Positions 35,197-45,187 are shown, counted from the first letter of the stretch. The stretch is DNA of 57,611 nt from Woeseiaceae bacterium (GCA_030066655.1 JASJBE010000018.1:1-57611), one strand, 5' to 3'. The notes: a model not told the origin generated them from the sequence alone. Numbers and translations: made by a program.

Positions 35197-36048
35197 ATGC
35201 AGCTGCACACCTTTCGTATCGAAGACTTCATCGGATCTGACGAACACTTTCACTTCGCCAGAAAGACGCTCGGCGCCTCGAAACCGAAGTTCCAGCACTG
35301 CCATGATTTCTACGAAGTGTTCATCGTGACTTACGGTGCAACTCATCATTGGGTCGGTGACGACGTAACGCGGCTCGAAAGAGGCAGCCTGGTTTTCGTG
35401 AGGCCCGGTGACCGACATGCGTTGCAGGCAGTCAGGGGGGAACGAAACGAGATCGTTAACGTCGCGCTGCGACCGGAGATCGTTGAGCACATTGGCCAGA
35501 GATATGGCAGGGATCTCGGGCAGCGATTCTTCTGGCATGAAGGTAGGGAGCCGGACACCTATCACCTTGCCGGCCCCAGGTTGGAACGCGCCATAAACGT
35601 GTCCAGCGAATTGCAGGCGTCGGTGAATACCCTCGCCGCGATAGAGGGCTACTTGCTGACCTTGTTCACCCGGGTTGTCGAGCTGCCGGTCAGTGTCGAC
35701 GACTCCGTACCGCGATGGTTGGTCGCCGCCAGCGATGCAGCGAAGCGACCCGAAGTCTTTCGCCAGGGCGCGGCCGGGTTTGTCAAAGCTGCCGGGCGCG
35801 GCCACGAGCACGTCTGCCGCATGGCCCGGAAACACCTCGGCATGTCGCCGTCCACTTACGTCAATCGAATTCGTATGCAACACGCCGCGCTCATGCTTGC
35901 CGGGAGTGACCAGGCTATTCAGGATATTTCCGCAGACTGCGGCATCGAGAACCTGAGCCACTTCTACAGAGTCTTCCAGCGGCAGTACGGCACAACACCT
36001 CGCCAGTACCGCGTGAATCACCAGAAGAACCCTATGCGGGCAAGCTAG
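35197..36048 (+). CDS. AraC-family transcriptional regulator heading the mannosidase operon
   Basis: A 283-residue regulator with an N-terminal cupin fold (QHCHDFYEVFIVTYGATHHW, LVFVRPGDRHALQAV) and a C-terminal AraC HTH (FYRVFQRQYGTTPRQYR). The start is uncertain: the frame stays open upstream, but MQLHTFRIEDF fits the family opening, and no good Shine-Dalgarno precedes it. It sits one base before the TIM-barrel gene, which starts a tight three-gene operon. Regulator and enzymes are thus co-transcribed, an odd arrangement for AraC proteins. Ligand unknown. Confidence 0.85.
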   Translation: MQLHTFRIEDFIGSDEHFHFARKTLGASKPKFQHCHDFYEVFIVTYGATHHWVGDDVTRLERGSLVFVRPGDRHALQAVRGERNEIVNVALRPEIVEHIGQRYGRDLGQRFFWHEGREPDTYHLAGPRLERAINVSSELQASVNTLAAIEGYLLTLFTRVVELPVSVDDSVPRWLVAASDAAKRPEVFRQGAAGFVKAAGRGHEHVCRMARKHLGMSPSTYVNRIRMQHAALMLAGSDQAIQDISADCGIENLSHFYRVFQRQYGTTPRQYRVNHQKNPMRAS

Positions 36049-36049
36049 C

Positions 36050-36916
36050 GTGAGTGTCCATCTGATAAAAACGGCGTGGGGACTTGTCGGAACCGGCAAC
36101 CGTTACGCGACCCTGTTCGATTTCGTCGAGTCGGCGCGCGACGAGCAATACGTCGGCGTCGAGTTCCCGGTCTTTTACATGGACCTTGAAGATGGCGGCG
36201 CCGCTGGCGTTGCTGGACCGCTCAGAGAACACATCGAGTCGTTGGGCCTCGATTACATCGCGCTGATTGCGACCCGCACGGAACATTGGGGTGACCACGA
36301 TGCGCATCTCGCGAGTTTTCGAGAGCAATGCGAGCTGGCTGCGAGCATGGGCGCGCAACGAGCCGCAGTGCATGCCGGTGCCGACAGCTTCGACGAGAAC
36401 CGGGCACGGCTTTTCCTTGAGGACTGCAGGCGCATAGCACTCGATCTCGGCGTTCAGCCTTGCTTCGAGACGCATCGCGGGCGCATCCTCTTCAATCCGT
36501 TCATATGCGCCAGGATGCTCGAACAGATTCCCGATCTCGAGCTGACGTCGGACCTCAGCCATTGGCTGCTGGTGGTCGATCGTATTCCGAACGACATCAT
36601 GGGTCTGTTCGATCATGCCAGCGAGCGATCGCGGCATTTACATGCCAGGATCGGTCACGAGAAAAGCCCGCAGGTGACAGAGCCCGCCGACCCGTTCTGG
36701 GAACAGCACGTCTCACTGTATCGCCGGTGGTGGCAGATCAGTGTTGATGCGGCGCAGGCTGCAGGATCGGTACTGAGTATCTCACCGGAGTTCGGACCGC
36801 CACCCTATATGCACGCGGAACCTTTTACCCAGAAACCCAGCGGCGACATTGTGGCCGCCAACAACTGGATGCGAGACCAGCTGCGGGACTGGTTCAAAGA
36901 GGAAACAACAACATGA
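36050..36916 (+). CDS. Xylose-isomerase-like TIM-barrel protein
   Basis: A 288-residue protein of the sugar isomerase/epimerase (AP_endonuc_2) superfamily. Metal-ligand positions are visible in CFETHRG (Glu), TSDLSHW (Asp/His), HLHARIGHE (His) and ISPEFGPPPYM (Glu). Members isomerise or epimerise keto-sugars or act on inositol-like compounds. The GTG start follows the AraC stop by one base, and the end overlaps the PanB-like ATG by four bases, so translation is coupled. The reaction is unknown. Confidence 0.85.
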   Translation: MSVHLIKTAWGLVGTGNRYATLFDFVESARDEQYVGVEFPVFYMDLEDGGAAGVAGPLREHIESLGLDYIALIATRTEHWGDHDAHLASFREQCELAASMGAQRAAVHAGADSFDENRARLFLEDCRRIALDLGVQPCFETHRGRILFNPFICARMLEQIPDLELTSDLSHWLLVVDRIPNDIMGLFDHASERSRHLHARIGHEKSPQVTEPADPFWEQHVSLYRRWWQISVDAAQAAGSVLSISPEFGPPPYMHAEPFTQKPSGDIVAANNWMRDQLRDWFKEETTT

Positions 36917-37701
36917 AGAAACTCACCGTCAAGGATCTGCTGGACCTGAAGGGCCAAAGGCCGATGACGCAGGTCAATGTACACACCGATAATGAGGCAC
37001 GGGCCTGTGAGGAAGCGGGTGTCGACATGATCATCACCTGGGAGCGCAGCGACATACGCGCCTTCCGCGCGGCCGCACCGGAGACTTTTTTCTCGGTCGG
37101 GCTCGTCTATGGCCAGTACGTCAATGCAGACGAGGCCAAACGCGCTGCGTTTACGGCGATGGAGAAGGGCGCCGATGCGATCTACTGCCCGATGAGCCTG
37201 GACGTCGTTGAGGCCCTGGCGAAGGAAGCGATTCCCGTGCACGGGCATGTCGGTTTTGTACCGTACAAGAACACATGGACTGGTGGTTTCAAGGCAGTCG
37301 GCAAGAACGCCGAGGATGCGTACGCCGTATTCGAACGGGCAAAGGCCTATGAGAATGCGGGTGCGATGGCTATCGAGGTCGAGCTGATACCCCAGGAAGT
37401 GGCCGCCGAGATATCAAAACGCGTCAGCATCCTGACGGTCGGTATGGGTGCCGGTACCGGTTGCGATGCGCAGTACCTCTTTGCAAAGGACATCCTCGGG
37501 TACAACGACGGGCACATCCCGAGGCATGCGAAAATCTACCGCGACCATCGCTCGGAGTTCGAGCGCCTGTACAACGACAGCGTCAGCGCCTTTCGAGAAT
37601 TCTCTGAGGAAGTGCAAGGCGGGCAGTTCCCCGCGCGCGAAAATTCGCTGACAATAGAAGCAGAGGAACTGAAGGCTTTCCAGGAAAAGCTGGGCGCCTG
37701 A
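36913..37701 (+). CDS. PanB-like protein with altered active site
   Basis: A 262-residue protein of the ketopantoate hydroxymethyltransferase (PanB) fold. The C-terminal half matches well: VHGHVGFVPY, GAMAIEVELIP with the conserved Glu157, VGMGAGTGCDAQ and GHIPRHAKIY. By manual alignment the N-terminal active-site motifs of PanB are missing: the VGDS metal Asp region reads ITWERSD, the ADLPF metal Asp region reads SVGLVYG, and the substrate Lys region reads AIYCPMS. So it is unlikely to make ketopantoate and more likely performs another aldol or retro-aldol reaction on an oxo-acid. Its neighbours are sugar-degrading genes, with the GH38 gene five bases downstream. Confidence 0.83.
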   Translation: MKKLTVKDLLDLKGQRPMTQVNVHTDNEARACEEAGVDMIITWERSDIRAFRAAAPETFFSVGLVYGQYVNADEAKRAAFTAMEKGADAIYCPMSLDVVEALAKEAIPVHGHVGFVPYKNTWTGGFKAVGKNAEDAYAVFERAKAYENAGAMAIEVELIPQEVAAEISKRVSILTVGMGAGTGCDAQYLFAKDILGYNDGHIPRHAKIYRDHRSEFERLYNDSVSAFREFSEEVQGGQFPARENSLTIEAEELKAFQEKLGA

Positions 37702-37706
37702 CAAAC

Positions 37707-40700
37707 ATGCCCAAGCGCAAGCCAAAGGACGAAGATCGTAGCCCGGACCTGCCCAAGGACTGGGTTCAGCGACACATCGATAGACTGTTTGAGCAGAGTT
37801 GGTATAACCCTGTCGAACTCGGTGATTGGCAGTACCAGCGCTCACACCTGACGGGTCGGGGCACCTACAAGCCGATCGACTCGGATTGGCGGTCGATAAA
37901 GGTCGGGGAAACCTGGGGCGGGCCCGATACGACGGTGTTCCTTCGCCATGCGCTGACTATCCCGGCCAGCCACGCCGGACCCGATACCTACCTCGACATC
38001 GACATGGATGGAGGCGAGACCCAGCTCCGTATCAACGGCAGGCCCTGGCAGGGGTTGGACCATTTTCGCAGTCTCGTACCGCTCGGCGAGTTCGCCGTTG
38101 AGGGTGAGCGGCTCGAGCTCGAGCTGGAAGCCTTTACGATCAACTATCCCTACGACGAGCGTCGCAACGACAAACGCGATTACCACTGCTTCGAGCGCGC
38201 CAACCTGGTGCTTCGCGATCCAGCAATCGAGAGTTGTGCCTACGACCTTGCGTTCGCGCTGGACGCCTACCTGTTCTACTGGCAGCAGGAAGATGCCGCC
38301 GAAGTGGAAGGCTTCATCCTGTCGCACCTAGAAGCAGCCTGCCGACTCATTGGGACAACCACTGAAGACCGGGAGGCGCTGCGCGAGGCGGCGACAGCAG
38401 CCAGCCAGCATCTGCACAAGCATGTTTTCGGGTCGCCGTATTATCGGCACGCCGGGACTATCAGCACGATTGCGCACTCGCATCTGGATGTCGTCTATCT
38501 CTGGCCGATCAAAGAGACGCTTCGCAAGAACGGCAGGACCACGAGCAACGCGCTCAGCCTGCTAAGGGAGTATCCGGAGTACGTGTTCAGTCAGAGCCAA
38601 CCGTATCTGTACGACAGGCTCAATGAGCACTATCCGGAATTGATGGCGGACGTTCGATCGATGGTCGCCGAGGGTCGCTGGGAGGCAGTTGGCGCGATGT
38701 ACATCGAGCCGGATGCCAACCTGCCAGGCGCCGAAAGCTGGGTTCGCCACATCCTGTTCGGCAAGCGCATCCTCCGCGATCTGTTAGGCACGGACTCGAG
38801 GGTGTGCTGGTTGCCGGATGTGTTCGGTGCCATGTACACGCTTCCCCAGATACTGAAGAAGGCCGGCATCGACTATTTCCTCACGGCGAAACTGAATATC
38901 TGGAACGACACGAACAATTTCCCGTACGACTCGTTTCGCTGGCGGGGTCCAGACGGTAGTGAGGTAGTTGCCCATTTTCCACCAACGCACTTCGCGCAGG
39001 ACTACACCTACGCCAATCTGAAGCGTCACTGGGGCGACTATGCCGAGAAATTCACGGCCGGCGAGAACCTTTTCATATACGGCTGGGGCGATGGCGGCGG
39101 AGGGCCGACTCGGCAGATGCTGGAGTACAGTCGTCGCGCGCAACAGATGCCGGGCCTGCCCCGCGTGCAGTCATCGCGGGCCGACGCATTCTTCGATCGC
39201 CTCGCCAGCCGGGCCGAGTCGTTGCCGGTATGGGACGACGAGCTGTATATGGAGGGGCACCGCGGGACCTATACCTCGCGCGGCGAACTGAAGCGCAAGA
39301 ATCGCCGGGCCGAGCTGTTGTACCGCGACATCGAGATCCTGAGCAGCCTCGCGCAGCCCTTCGGCGGTCCGCGCATCCAGGAGCGGCTGAACGAGGGCTG
39401 GAAGCGCCTGCTGCTGAACCAGTTCCACGATACGCTGCCGGGTACTCATGTTGCCGAGGCCGACCCCGATATCCAGCGCGACTACGACGAAGTGTTTGCC
39501 GTCGGCGAGTCCATTCGCGACGAACTGACAGCATTTTTCGCTGACCGCGTTGCCGGCACGTCCGATTTCCTGTTGTTCAACACGCTGGGTAATCGCGAGT
39601 CTCTGGTACGCGTTGAGTTGGGCGATTCCAGCGCGTCGGCGGTGTCACTGTCCGGCGGGGAGGTCGTTCCGCTACAACGCGATGGGGAGCACGGCTACTT
39701 CGAGGCGCGACTGCCGTCTGTCGGCTGGACGAGCGCAAAGTTGTCTTCGGAGGATGCGGGTGCGGCACAGGACACGGCCGAGTTCAGCGACAACCAGATA
39801 GAGACGCGGCACTACCGGATCCGGATCGATGATGAGCATGGCAGCCTGGCCGAAATCTACGACAAGCAACACGACCGGCAGGTCCTGGATGCAGCCGGCA
39901 ACGCTTTCCAGGTATTCGAAGACGATCCCGGAAAAAAGTTTGGCGGCTGGGACGTTGCCTACCACCTCGAGGAATACGCTTACCCGGTTAGTCAGGTCAC
40001 GCCGTGGACGCTGATCTGCAACGGTCCGGTCTTCGCCAGGTTCCGCAGCGAGTGGCGTGTCCTGAACAGCACGATTCGCCAGGATCTCGTGGTTTACGCG
40101 AAGAGCAGGCGCATCGATTTCGAGACACAAGTCGATTGGCAGGATTCGAAGAAGCTACTCAAGGTCGGATTTCCGCTGGCTGTTCGGTCGCGCAGCGCCA
40201 CCTACGATCTTCCGTTCGGGCATATTGAACGAGCCACGCACCGAAACACCGGCTGGGAGCAGGCGAAGTTCGAAGTGTCGGGGCACAAGTGGGCGGACAT
40301 GTCGGAAGGTGACTATGGCGTCGCGCTGCTCAGCGATTGCAAGTATGGCTATGACGCACACGAGAATCGTCTGCGACTGACGCTTGTGCGTAGTCCGGTG
40401 CATCCTTATCGCGACAGCGACATTGGTCGCCACGACTTCAACTACAGCCTACTTCCGCACAGTGGCGGTTGGCGGGATGCGTGTGTCGACGCGCAGGCCT
40501 ATGATTTCAACTGCCCGGTGTTATCGGTAGCTCTTAAGTCTGCGACGGAACGGGCCGAAAAACTGCCCGAGCACTATTCATTGCTGTCGCTGGACGCTGA
40601 CAGTGCGATTATCGAGGTGATCAAACAGGCCGAGGACGGTGATGGACTGATCCTGCGGATCTTCGACAGCCATGGAACCCATCGACGCGTTCGTGCAAGC

Positions 40701-40844
40701 GTAAGCCCGGCGCTCGCGTCGGCTGCAATGACCGACCTGTTGGAGGAGGAACTTGACGTTGTTCCCGTCGACAGCGACATCGAGCTTCGGTTCGCGCCCT
40801 ACGAGATCAAGACCCTTCGACTGGTGCTGAAGAAGTCGGCGTAA
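37707..40844 (+). CDS. GH38 alpha-mannosidase
   Basis: A 1045-residue family GH38 retaining alpha-mannosidase. The catalytic zinc motif HSHLD is at residues 257-261, the nucleophile Asp371 in WLPDVFGAMYTLPQ, and the later zinc/His segment is LLNQFHDTLPGTHV. A C-terminal beta domain completes the protein. There is no signal peptide, so it acts in the cytoplasm on an imported glycoside. Bacterial homologues act on mannosylglycerate (in phosphorylated form for MngB) or on mannan fragments. Position after the PanB-like gene suggests the aglycone is processed by the same operon. It converges on the cupin gene two bases away. Confidence 0.93.
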   Translation: MPKRKPKDEDRSPDLPKDWVQRHIDRLFEQSWYNPVELGDWQYQRSHLTGRGTYKPIDSDWRSIKVGETWGGPDTTVFLRHALTIPASHAGPDTYLDIDMDGGETQLRINGRPWQGLDHFRSLVPLGEFAVEGERLELELEAFTINYPYDERRNDKRDYHCFERANLVLRDPAIESCAYDLAFALDAYLFYWQQEDAAEVEGFILSHLEAACRLIGTTTEDREALREAATAASQHLHKHVFGSPYYRHAGTISTIAHSHLDVVYLWPIKETLRKNGRTTSNALSLLREYPEYVFSQSQPYLYDRLNEHYPELMADVRSMVAEGRWEAVGAMYIEPDANLPGAESWVRHILFGKRILRDLLGTDSRVCWLPDVFGAMYTLPQILKKAGIDYFLTAKLNIWNDTNNFPYDSFRWRGPDGSEVVAHFPPTHFAQDYTYANLKRHWGDYAEKFTAGENLFIYGWGDGGGGPTRQMLEYSRRAQQMPGLPRVQSSRADAFFDRLASRAESLPVWDDELYMEGHRGTYTSRGELKRKNRRAELLYRDIEILSSLAQPFGGPRIQERLNEGWKRLLLNQFHDTLPGTHVAEADPDIQRDYDEVFAVGESIRDELTAFFADRVAGTSDFLLFNTLGNRESLVRVELGDSSASAVSLSGGEVVPLQRDGEHGYFEARLPSVGWTSAKLSSEDAGAAQDTAEFSDNQIETRHYRIRIDDEHGSLAEIYDKQHDRQVLDAAGNAFQVFEDDPGKKFGGWDVAYHLEEYAYPVSQVTPWTLICNGPVFARFRSEWRVLNSTIRQDLVVYAKSRRIDFETQVDWQDSKKLLKVGFPLAVRSRSATYDLPFGHIERATHRNTGWEQAKFEVSGHKWADMSEGDYGVALLSDCKYGYDAHENRLRLTLVRSPVHPYRDSDIGRHDFNYSLLPHSGGWRDACVDAQAYDFNCPVLSVALKSATERAEKLPEHYSLLSLDADSAIIEVIKQAEDGDGLILRIFDSHGTHRRVRASVSPALASAAMTDLLEEELDVVPVDSDIELRFAPYEIKTLRLVLKKSA

Positions 40845-40846
40845 GA

Positions 40847-41224
40847 CTAGGCAGTGCGCCCGTAACGGTCGTCGTAGCGCTGGATATCGTCTTCAACGAG
40901 AATCGAACCCGTCTGAACCTCGATGAAGCGCATCGGTTCTTCGCCGACATTGGCAATGCGGTGTTTCGCCTTGAGCGGGATAAACACGCTCTCGTTGACG
41001 CCGCGGTGCGAGACAGTATCGCCAACGGTAACTTCGGCGACACCCTGAACGACGATCCAGTGTTCGGCGCGATGCTCATGTGACTGCAACGAAAGGACTT
41101 CGCCCGGATTGACGATGATTTCCTTAATGGCATAGCCGTCGCCGGTGCCCAGCACCGTCCATTTGCCCCACGGCCGGTCGTCTGACTCTCCGGGCTTATA
41201 CGTGTTCGTTGCTTTCGTCGACAC
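40847..41224 (-). CDS. Mannose-6-phosphate isomerase-type cupin
   Basis: A 125-residue single cupin domain matching the isomerase domain found at the C-terminus of ManC/AlgA-type enzymes: DDRPWGKWTVL, a metal motif SLQSHEHRAEHWIVVQG and VFIPLKAKHRIANVG, then FIEVQTGSILVEDDI. It would convert mannose-6-phosphate to fructose-6-phosphate, which fits mannose released by the GH38 enzyme. No mannokinase is seen in the window. The start overlaps the end of the importer ATPase gene by 29 bases, so it belongs to the importer operon. Confidence 0.85.
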   Translation of the reverse strand: MSTKATNTYKPGESDDRPWGKWTVLGTGDGYAIKEIIVNPGEVLSLQSHEHRAEHWIVVQGVAEVTVGDTVSHRGVNESVFIPLKAKHRIANVGEEPMRFIEVQTGSILVEDDIQRYDDRYGRTA

Positions 41225-42224
41225 TCATCGACTCCTTCGTCTTGCTTGGCATGGGTCCATTCTCGTAAAGGAAACAGGCAGCCTGGTGGCCGTCCGGCCC
41301 AACGTCGTAGCGCTCCGGTGACTCGGTCTCGCAGCGTGGCATTCTCTGTGGACAGCGCGGACAGAATCGGCAGCCCTTCGCCGATGGCGTACGTAAGGCT
41401 TCCTCGGCTGGCAGCTCGATCTCACCGGGCCAGGGGTTGTCCGGATCCGGCTTGGGTACCGAGTCGATCAGGAGTTGAACATAGGGATGCTTCGGCTGTG
41501 TGATGACGTCGACGGCGTTGCCGTGTTCGGCAACGGTACCTTGGTAGAGCAGCAGGATCTGGTCGCCGATCTGGTAAGCCGTTGACAGGTCGTGCGTGAC
41601 GTAGAGGAAGCTGATGCCAAAGTCATCGCGCAGCTTCATCATCACGTCGAGAATCGAAGCGCGCAGCGACGCGTCAACCATCGAAACAGGCTCGTCGGCA
41701 ACGATGAACTTTGGCTTCAGCATCGTTGCGCGGGCAATCATGATGCGTTGACGCTGGCCTCCCGACAGCTGGTGCGGGTACTTTTCGAGCACATCGTCTC
41801 CGCGCAGACCGACCGCGTTGAGCGCCTCTTCGGTCAGCTCCCGGCCTTGCGTCGCATTCGACGCGAGACGGTAGTTCTTGAGCACCATGTCGAATACGTG
41901 ACGAATTCGATAGAACGGGTTGTAGACGCCGAATGGATCCTGGAAGACCGCCTGCACATGTCGGTGGTAGTCGCGCTTCTGCTGGTCGTTAAACTTCCAG
42001 ATGTCGACGCCTTCGAAGAGGATCTCGCCGCGTGTTGGCGGGCTCGAGCGCAACAGTAGTTCGCCCAGCGTCGATTTACCCGACCCTGACTCACCGGCGA
42101 TCGTAATGATTTTTGCGGGCTCTTTCGGTATTGAGAAACTATACTCGCTCAACGCGACGAGCCCCGTGTCTTCGGGTCCGTAGATCTTCGAAACGTTTCG
42201 AATCTCAAACAGATTGTCGGACAT
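41196..42224 (-). CDS. Oligopeptide-type ABC importer ATPase (DppF/OppF-like)
   Basis: A 342-residue ATPase with Walker [10 protein letters not shown], signature [12 protein letters not shown] and Walker [11 protein letters not shown]. The C-terminal oligo_HPY region ([23 protein letters not shown]) carries a four-cysteine motif as in OppF/DppF. Overlaps the DppD-like gene by 20 bases. With the other four genes it makes a full family-5 importer. Some such importers move oligosaccharides rather than peptides. Confidence 0.93.
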   Translation of the reverse strand: MSDNLFEIRNVSKIYGPEDTGLVALSEYSFSIPKEPAKIITIAGESGSGKSTLGELLLRSSPPTRGEILFEGVDIWKFNDQQKRDYHRHVQAVFQDPFGVYNPFYRIRHVFDMVLKNYRLASNATQGRELTEEALNAVGLRGDDVLEKYPHQLSGGQRQRIMIARATMLKPKFIVADEPVSMVDASLRASILDVMMKLRDDFGISFLYVTHDLSTAYQIGDQILLLYQGTVAEHGNAVDVITQPKHPYVQLLIDSVPKPDPDNPWPGEIELPAEEALRTPSAKGCRFCPRCPQRMPRCETESPERYDVGPDGHQAACFLYENGPMPSKTKESMSVDESNEHV

Positions 42225-43206
42225 AGCTGCCGTTCTCGTCTTTTTTCCAAAGGTGACATGCGACCAGTTGTTCGGGATGCACTTCGACCATGTCTGGCCG
42301 GGATTCGGAACATACCGGCATCGCGTGCGGGCACCGGAGCCGGAAGATACAACCGGACGGCGGATTTCTCGGATCGTGCGTGATGCCCTCGTTGATCTTC
42401 ATCGGTTTGCGTTCCGTCAGGGTCGGCACGGATTCGATGAGTATTTCGCTGTAGGGATGTGCGGGGCGCGCGAACATGTCGCGAACAGCGGCAATCTCGA
42501 GGAGCTGCCCGCTGTACATGACGGCGAGGCGATCGACGACCTGTGCCATCAAGCCCATGTCGTGACCAATCATGATGAACGACACGTTCAACTCGCGCTT
42601 GATCTTCAGCATGGTCTGGGCGACAACGCGTTGCACGACGACATCGAGCGCACTCGTTGCCTCGTCAGCAACGATCACGAGCGGATCGAGCGCGATACTC
42701 ATCGCAATACAGGCGCGCTGTTTCATACCACCAGACAGCTCATGCGGGTACATTGAATAGATTCGCTCGGGCAGACCAACCCGTCGGAACAGCGTCATGA
42801 TGCGCTCGCGCAAGGCATCAGCTGGCTGCCGGCCTTCATGGGTTTCAATGACGTCTGCAATCTGGTCGCTGATTGTCATCGTTGGATTCAGCGAGTTCAT
42901 CGCGCCCTGCGGAATCAGAGACAGCTTCTGCCAGCGCGTTTGACGCATTTTCTCGTCGTCGTACTTGAGGATGTCCTCGCCATCCAGCGTCACCGTGCCG
43001 GACACGATTCGCCCCGGAGAACCGATCGTCCGCAACACGCCACCGGTAGCCGTTGACTTGCCCGAACCCGACTCGCCAACCAACCCAAGGATCTCGCCGG
43101 AGCGAAGATCAAAGCTCACGCCATCGCAAGCCTTCACGTCACCCTGCGGCGTCGCGTAGTAGACGCGCAGGTCATCAACCTCGAGGATGGTTTCCGGATT
43201 TCGCAT
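42205..43206 (-). CDS. Oligopeptide-type ABC importer ATPase (DppD/OppD-like)
   Basis: A 333-residue ATPase with Walker [13 protein letters not shown], signature LSGGMKQRACIA and Walker B VIVADEATSALD. The Cys-containing C-terminal tail (GCIFRLRCPHAMPVC) is the usual oligo_HPY region. It forms a heterodimer with the 41196 protein and starts six bases after the permease gene at 43213. Confidence 0.93.
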   Translation of the reverse strand: MRNPETILEVDDLRVYYATPQGDVKACDGVSFDLRSGEILGLVGESGSGKSTATGGVLRTIGSPGRIVSGTVTLDGEDILKYDDEKMRQTRWQKLSLIPQGAMNSLNPTMTISDQIADVIETHEGRQPADALRERIMTLFRRVGLPERIYSMYPHELSGGMKQRACIAMSIALDPLVIVADEATSALDVVVQRVVAQTMLKIKRELNVSFIMIGHDMGLMAQVVDRLAVMYSGQLLEIAAVRDMFARPAHPYSEILIESVPTLTERKPMKINEGITHDPRNPPSGCIFRLRCPHAMPVCSESRPDMVEVHPEQLVACHLWKKDENGSYVRQSV

Positions 43207-43212
43207 GCTCGT

Positions 43213-44154
43213 CTATACCTTGCGCAGCTTCGGATTCGCGACCTCATCGAGGCCGAGGTTCACGAGCAGCAGGCCAATAAACATCGTCGCCAGCAGCGCT
43301 GTGGGGATTCCCCACCACCACCACATGTTGCGCAGCAAGGCGGCCGAGTCGATGGCTTCGTAGATCACCCTGCCGAGTGTCGGCACTCTCTGAGGTCCGA
43401 GACCCAGCGTCTCGAGGCCGACAGCCGTCACGATCGCCGTCGTTGCAATCGCGATGAAGCTGCCGAACAGGTAGGGCACGAGGTTTGGCAGCATTTCCTT
43501 GAACATGATGTCGAAGGTAGACGCGCCGGACAGCCTTGCCATGCGAACGTAGCCTGATTCACGCATCGACAGCACCTGGGCCCGTATCAGTCGCGTTGGC
43601 GACTGCCACATGAAGCCGGACAGCAGCACACCCATCATGACAATGCCGATCTCGCCGATGGAGGTCTGGAAGACGATGAGCACCATCAACGGCGGGATCG
43701 TGATCATTACGTCGGCGATAACGCGGATGACATCGTCAGTCCTTCCACCGATAAAGCCCGCTGAAAAGCCAAGCACGATACCTATCGCCATTCCGATCAA
43801 CGAGGCGATCACGCCGATGAACAAGGTATTGGGTGCGCCGACGATGAGCAGGGCAAGGATGTCCCGTCCACTACTCTGCGTTCCCAGCGGATGTGCCGTG
43901 CTGCCCCCGTCTCCGCGCAGGTTCTCGAAGCCCAGCGGCGGGAGGTTCAACGGAGCCGATCCGATGAAGACAAGCTCGGGATCCCACAGCAGTCGGCCGA
44001 AAAAACCGAACAGAAGAATGCCGATGAGGATGCCGGCGCCCCAGAGAAGTTTGGGGTTCATCCACGGCGAGTCAAAGCGCTTAAGCCGCTTCGCTCGCCT
44101 TCGTGCCTCGCGTTCTTCGGCTTTTGACATAGCTGTGTTTGCCGTTGCCGTCAT
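43213..44154 (-). CDS. ABC importer permease (DppC-like)
   Basis: A 313-residue permease with a Lys/Arg-rich N-terminal tail, five to six membrane segments and the ATPase-contact loop region (GASTFDIMFKEMLPNLVPYLF). Belongs to the OppC/DppC class. Its start overlaps the stop of the DppB-like gene by one base. Confidence 0.92.
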   Translation of the reverse strand: MTATANTAMSKAEEREARRRAKRLKRFDSPWMNPKLLWGAGILIGILLFGFFGRLLWDPELVFIGSAPLNLPPLGFENLRGDGGSTAHPLGTQSSGRDILALLIVGAPNTLFIGVIASLIGMAIGIVLGFSAGFIGGRTDDVIRVIADVMITIPPLMVLIVFQTSIGEIGIVMMGVLLSGFMWQSPTRLIRAQVLSMRESGYVRMARLSGASTFDIMFKEMLPNLVPYLFGSFIAIATTAIVTAVGLETLGLGPQRVPTLGRVIYEAIDSAALLRNMWWWWGIPTALLATMFIGLLLVNLGLDEVANPKLRKV

Positions 44155-45182
44155 TAGCGGCCACCCCCGTGTCGTATCCGTGGGTCAATGAACGGATACA
44201 GCAGGTCGACCAGCAGTACCGACGCGGCCGTCATCAGGATCACGACGTAGCTGGCGCCCTGAATGACAGCGAAGTCCTGGTTCAGGATGGCGTCGTAGAT
44301 CAACTTGCCCATGCCGTTGTAGGAGAAGATGCGCTCAACCAGGATCTGGCCGGTTACCAGTAGCCCGATCTTGAGCGCGAACGCGGTGACTTGCGGCAGA
44401 ATCGCATTGCGAATCATGTAGCGGTACAGGATATAGCGGGGGCGCAGGCCCTTGGCCTTGGCGAGCTGCACATAGTCTTCGCTCTGCACCGTCGTCATCA
44501 GGCCGCGCATGCCGAGCGCCCAGAAGCCAAACGTAACGACGACAATGGACAGCGCCGGCAATGCACCGTGTTCGATGACGCTATAGATGAACTCCCAGTT
44601 CCATCCGGGTGTAACGAAAAGGCCATAGGAGCCGGTTAACGGAAACCAGCCGAGCTGCGCCGAGAACAGCCACATCAACAGCAGTCCGGACAAGATCGGC
44701 GGGATCGATGTGAAAATCATGGCGGCAGGAATGACGACCTTCCAGGTCTTCGGTGTTTCCTGCCAGGCCATGAATGCGCCGGCGGCGTTGCCGATGATAA
44801 ACGCGATGACCACCGATACGATCATCAGCCCAATCGTCCACGGTAGCGCCGCTGCCAACATCTGGGCAACCGGCGTCGGAAAGTTTGCCACCGAGACGCC
44901 GAAGTCAAAAACGGCAAGGCTCTTCAGGTAGGCCAAGTACTGCTTCCACAATGGTTCATCGAGCCCGAACTGCGTTCTCAGGTCGGCGAGAATCTGGTCG
45001 GCGTTCTCCACGAAGCCAGCGCCGGCCGCCATCCGGCCGAGCATCGCTTCGGCGGGATCGATCGGGGACAGACGCGGTATCAGCCAGATGATGGACGCCG
45101 CGATAAAGACTGTCAGGAAGAAGGTCAGCAGTCGATTAAACAGGTACTCGACAGGAATCGCTTTTGTGGTTCCGCCAGACAT
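44154..45182 (-). CDS. ABC importer permease (DppB-like)
   Basis: A 342-residue permease with six membrane segments and a typical N-terminal segment (LLTFFLTVFIAASIIWLIPRL), of the OppB/DppB class. The EAA loop region is in KAKGLRPRYILYRYMIRNAI. It lies five bases after the binding-protein gene. Confidence 0.92.
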   Translation of the reverse strand: MSGGTTKAIPVEYLFNRLLTFFLTVFIAASIIWLIPRLSPIDPAEAMLGRMAAGAGFVENADQILADLRTQFGLDEPLWKQYLAYLKSLAVFDFGVSVANFPTPVAQMLAAALPWTIGLMIVSVVIAFIIGNAAGAFMAWQETPKTWKVVIPAAMIFTSIPPILSGLLLMWLFSAQLGWFPLTGSYGLFVTPGWNWEFIYSVIEHGALPALSIVVVTFGFWALGMRGLMTTVQSEDYVQLAKAKGLRPRYILYRYMIRNAILPQVTAFALKIGLLVTGQILVERIFSYNGMGKLIYDAILNQDFAVIQGASYVVILMTAASVLLVDLLYPFIDPRIRHGGGR

Positions 45183-45187
45183 CGTAG

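Noticed and set aside
36913-37701. Reading the PanB-like gene as pantothenate biosynthesis panB
   Set aside because: Metal and substrate motifs are changed and no panC or panD is adjacent.
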